The notes under the pieces were generated by a model. That model saw only the letters and a list, made by a program, of their open reading frames with translations, made no database searches and was not told where the DNA came from. A program made the translations under genes and the position numbers. 14,762 nt of DNA from an uncultured Terrimonas sp. (GTDB lineage Bacteria > Bacteroidota > Bacteroidia > Chitinophagales > Chitinophagaceae): positions 1-14,762 of the forward strand of contig CAMPJQ010000016.1 of NCBI GenBank assembly GCA_946886925.1, read 5' to 3'. This document shows, piece by piece, positions 13,364 through 14,762 of the stretch (within the stretch, counting starts at the first letter, position 1; the number at the start of each line of letters is the position of its first letter).

Positions 13364-14762
13364 ATGATGAAAAAAGATACGATTCATGCGCCTGTAAGGT
13401 TCAGCTTTCTGTTTGTGTCCTGTTGTTTGCTGATGGGGATGCAAACAGGCAAACTGTATGCCCAGCAAAAAAATAACCTGCCCAATATTGTTTATATTCT
13501 TGCAGATGATATGGGCTATGGTGATGTTTCTGTTAATAACCCGGAATCAAAAATAGTCACGCCTCATATTGACGGACTGGCAAAACAGGGCATGCGTTTC
13601 ACCGACGCCCATACTACATCTTCTGTATGTACGCCTTCTCGTTATTCATTGCTTACCGGGAGGTATCCCTGGCGCAGCCGGCTTCCTGTGGGTGTTTTGC
13701 GGGGATACAGCAGAACCCTGATCGAAGCCAATCAACCCACTGTTGCTTCACTCTTAAAAACAAAATCGTATCATACTGCTGTAGTGGGCAAATGGCACCT
13801 GGGTTTGGACTGGATACCGAAAGATGCATTCAAAGACTCGATCAACCCCAAATTCAACAAAGACAATTTGTACGGCATAAAAAAGGAAATGAACCCGGAT
13901 CATATAAATTTTACCAAAGCGCCGGCAGCCGGCCCCACCACCCAGGGATTTGATTATTCCTATATACTTCCCGCATCATTGGATATGCCGCCTTACTGTT
14001 ACTTAGAAAACGACAGGCTAACAGAACTGCCTACCGGGTATACCAATGGAAATAAATTGACATCTGGTTACACCGGTCCATTTTGGCGTGAGGGATTAAT
14101 GGCTCCTTCGTTTGATTTTTACGACGTGCTTCCTGCTTTTACCCGGAAAGCCAATGATTTCATTAAACGGCAGGCGGGTTCAGCAAATCCTTTCTTCCTG
14201 TATTTCCCAATGCCTGCACCGCATACACCCTGGGTACCCACTGAAAATTACCGGGGTAAATCGCAGGCAGGAGAGTATGGAGATTATGTGCAGCAGGTAG
14301 ATGATGTGGTAGGCCAGGTATTACACACGCTCGACAGCATGGGACTTTCCGAAAACACGATTGTTATTTTTGCCAGCGATAACGGCCCATACTGGCGGCA
14401 AAATTTTATTGAAAAATTCCATCACCGGGCAGCAGGTGAATTCCGTGGCATGAAAGGTGATGCTTTTGAAGGCGGACACCGGGTGCCTTTTATTGTGCGT
14501 TATCCCGGTAAAGTAAAAGCCGGAACAGTAAGCACCGTCACCACAACGCTTGCCAACCTTATGGCTACCTGCGCCGATCTTGTTGGTGAGCATGCGGCGA
14601 AGTTTGAAACAGAAGACAGCTATTCCATTTTACCGGTACTTACCGGAAAGTCTGAAACGGTTGCCGGGCAGCCTGCAATAGTTAATATATCATCAAGAGG
14701 AACCTATAGTATTCGTAAAGGGAGCTGGAAATTAATTACCCGGCTTGGGTCAGGTGGATTTA
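13364..14762 (+). CDS. S1 sulfatase, arylsulfatase/GalNAc-6-sulfatase-like (S1_15-like), 3' truncated
   Basis: The frame is open from the ATG at 13364 (a second ATG follows immediately) to the window edge, giving 466 visible residues; I estimate 40-80 C-terminal residues are missing. A signal peptide (hydrophobic FLFVSCCLLMG) ends around LYAQ (31-34). Active-site elements: NIVYILADDMGYGD (Asp48/Asp49), SSVCTPSRYSLLTGRYPWRSR (88-105) with Cys89 as the formylglycine site, VVGKWHLGLDW (Lys143, His145), APHTPW (His287), FASDNGPYW (Asp339/Asn340), an EKFHHRAAGEFRGMKGD segment with Lys364, and EGGHRVPFIVRYPG. The RYPWRSR and GEFRGMKGDAFEGGHRVPF stretches resemble arylsulfatases of the S1_15 type, which include galactosamine-6-sulfatases, but many relatives have other substrates. 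The gene begins two bases after the previous stop codon, the tightest spacing among the sulfatase genes, which suggests translational coupling. Confidence 0.9.
   Translation, partial: MMKKDTIHAPVRFSFLFVSCCLLMGMQTGKLYAQQKNNLPNIVYILADDMGYGDVSVNNPESKIVTPHIDGLAKQGMRFTDAHTTSSVCTPSRYSLLTGRYPWRSRLPVGVLRGYSRTLIEANQPTVASLLKTKSYHTAVVGKWHLGLDWIPKDAFKDSINPKFNKDNLYGIKKEMNPDHINFTKAPAAGPTTQGFDYSYILPASLDMPPYCYLENDRLTELPTGYTNGNKLTSGYTGPFWREGLMAPSFDFYDVLPAFTRKANDFIKRQAGSANPFFLYFPMPAPHTPWVPTENYRGKSQAGEYGDYVQQVDDVVGQVLHTLDSMGLSENTIVIFASDNGPYWRQNFIEKFHHRAAGEFRGMKGDAFEGGHRVPFIVRYPGKVKAGTVSTVTTTLANLMATCADLVGEHAAKFETEDSYSILPVLTGKSETVAGQPAIVNISSRGTYSIRKGSWKLITRLGSGGF

Larger units (their letters stand above)
1..14762 (+). 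other. Predicted single transcription unit for sulfated-glycan degradation
   Basis: All nine genes share one strand, with intergenic distances of 15, 1, 68, 37, 41, 16, 11 and 2 bases. Both ends run off the window. No hairpin plus T-tract and no recognisable Bacteroidota promoter was seen between genes, so one long operon with its promoter upstream is the simplest reading. An internal promoter at 4651-4718 is not excluded. Confidence 0.55.

Overview
The window is a gene-dense stretch in which nine genes all lie on the + strand, and it reads as part of a glycan-degradation locus (a polysaccharide utilization locus, PUL) of a Bacteroidota bacterium. A Chitinophagaceae-like soil or freshwater organism is my best guess. 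Support for this comes from the moderate GC content, A-rich start regions without strong Shine-Dalgarno sequences, signal peptides ending in ...AQ, twin-arginine leaders of the form RRxFIYxTSAG, and the mixture of GH92, heparinase II/III-like and S1 sulfatase families. The genus cannot be determined from this sequence.

Layout: (1) 3-2192, a 5'-truncated GH92 glycosidase. (2) 2208-3590, a Tat-exported beta-propeller resembling oligogalacturonate lyases. (3) 3592-4650, a LacI-family repressor one base after the propeller stop codon. (4) 4719-6236, a Tat-exported PhoD-like metallophosphatase. (5) 6274-8775, a large secreted heparinase II/III-like protein with a DUF4962-type N-terminus. (6-9) 8817-10400, 10417-11826, 11838-13361 and 13364 to the window end: four formylglycine (Cys-type) S1 sulfatases from visibly different subfamilies, the last cut by the window edge. 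Gaps are 1 to 68 bases, so most or all genes are probably co-transcribed from a promoter upstream of the window. No gene-free stretch exceeds 68 bases, and I see no RNA gene, insertion sequence, CRISPR array, clear promoter or clear terminator.

How the genes may work together (inference): the four sulfatases would strip sulfate esters (or N-sulfate) at different positions of a sulfated glycan. The heparinase-like protein, and possibly the propeller, would beta-eliminate uronic-acid linkages. The GH92 would remove an alpha-linked sugar, classically mannose. The PhoD-like enzyme would remove phosphate or cleave a phosphodiester. The LacI protein would sense a released sugar and control the operon. 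The set suggests a sulfated, uronate-containing, possibly mannose-containing polysaccharide, but substrate identity is unproven. No SusC/SusD pair and no sulfatase-maturating enzyme lies inside the window.

The most interesting points are divergence of the GH92 active-site motifs, an Asp in place of the usual His in the GKWH motif of the second sulfatase, a phosphatase embedded in a sulfatase cluster, and an unassigned Tat-exported lyase-like propeller.
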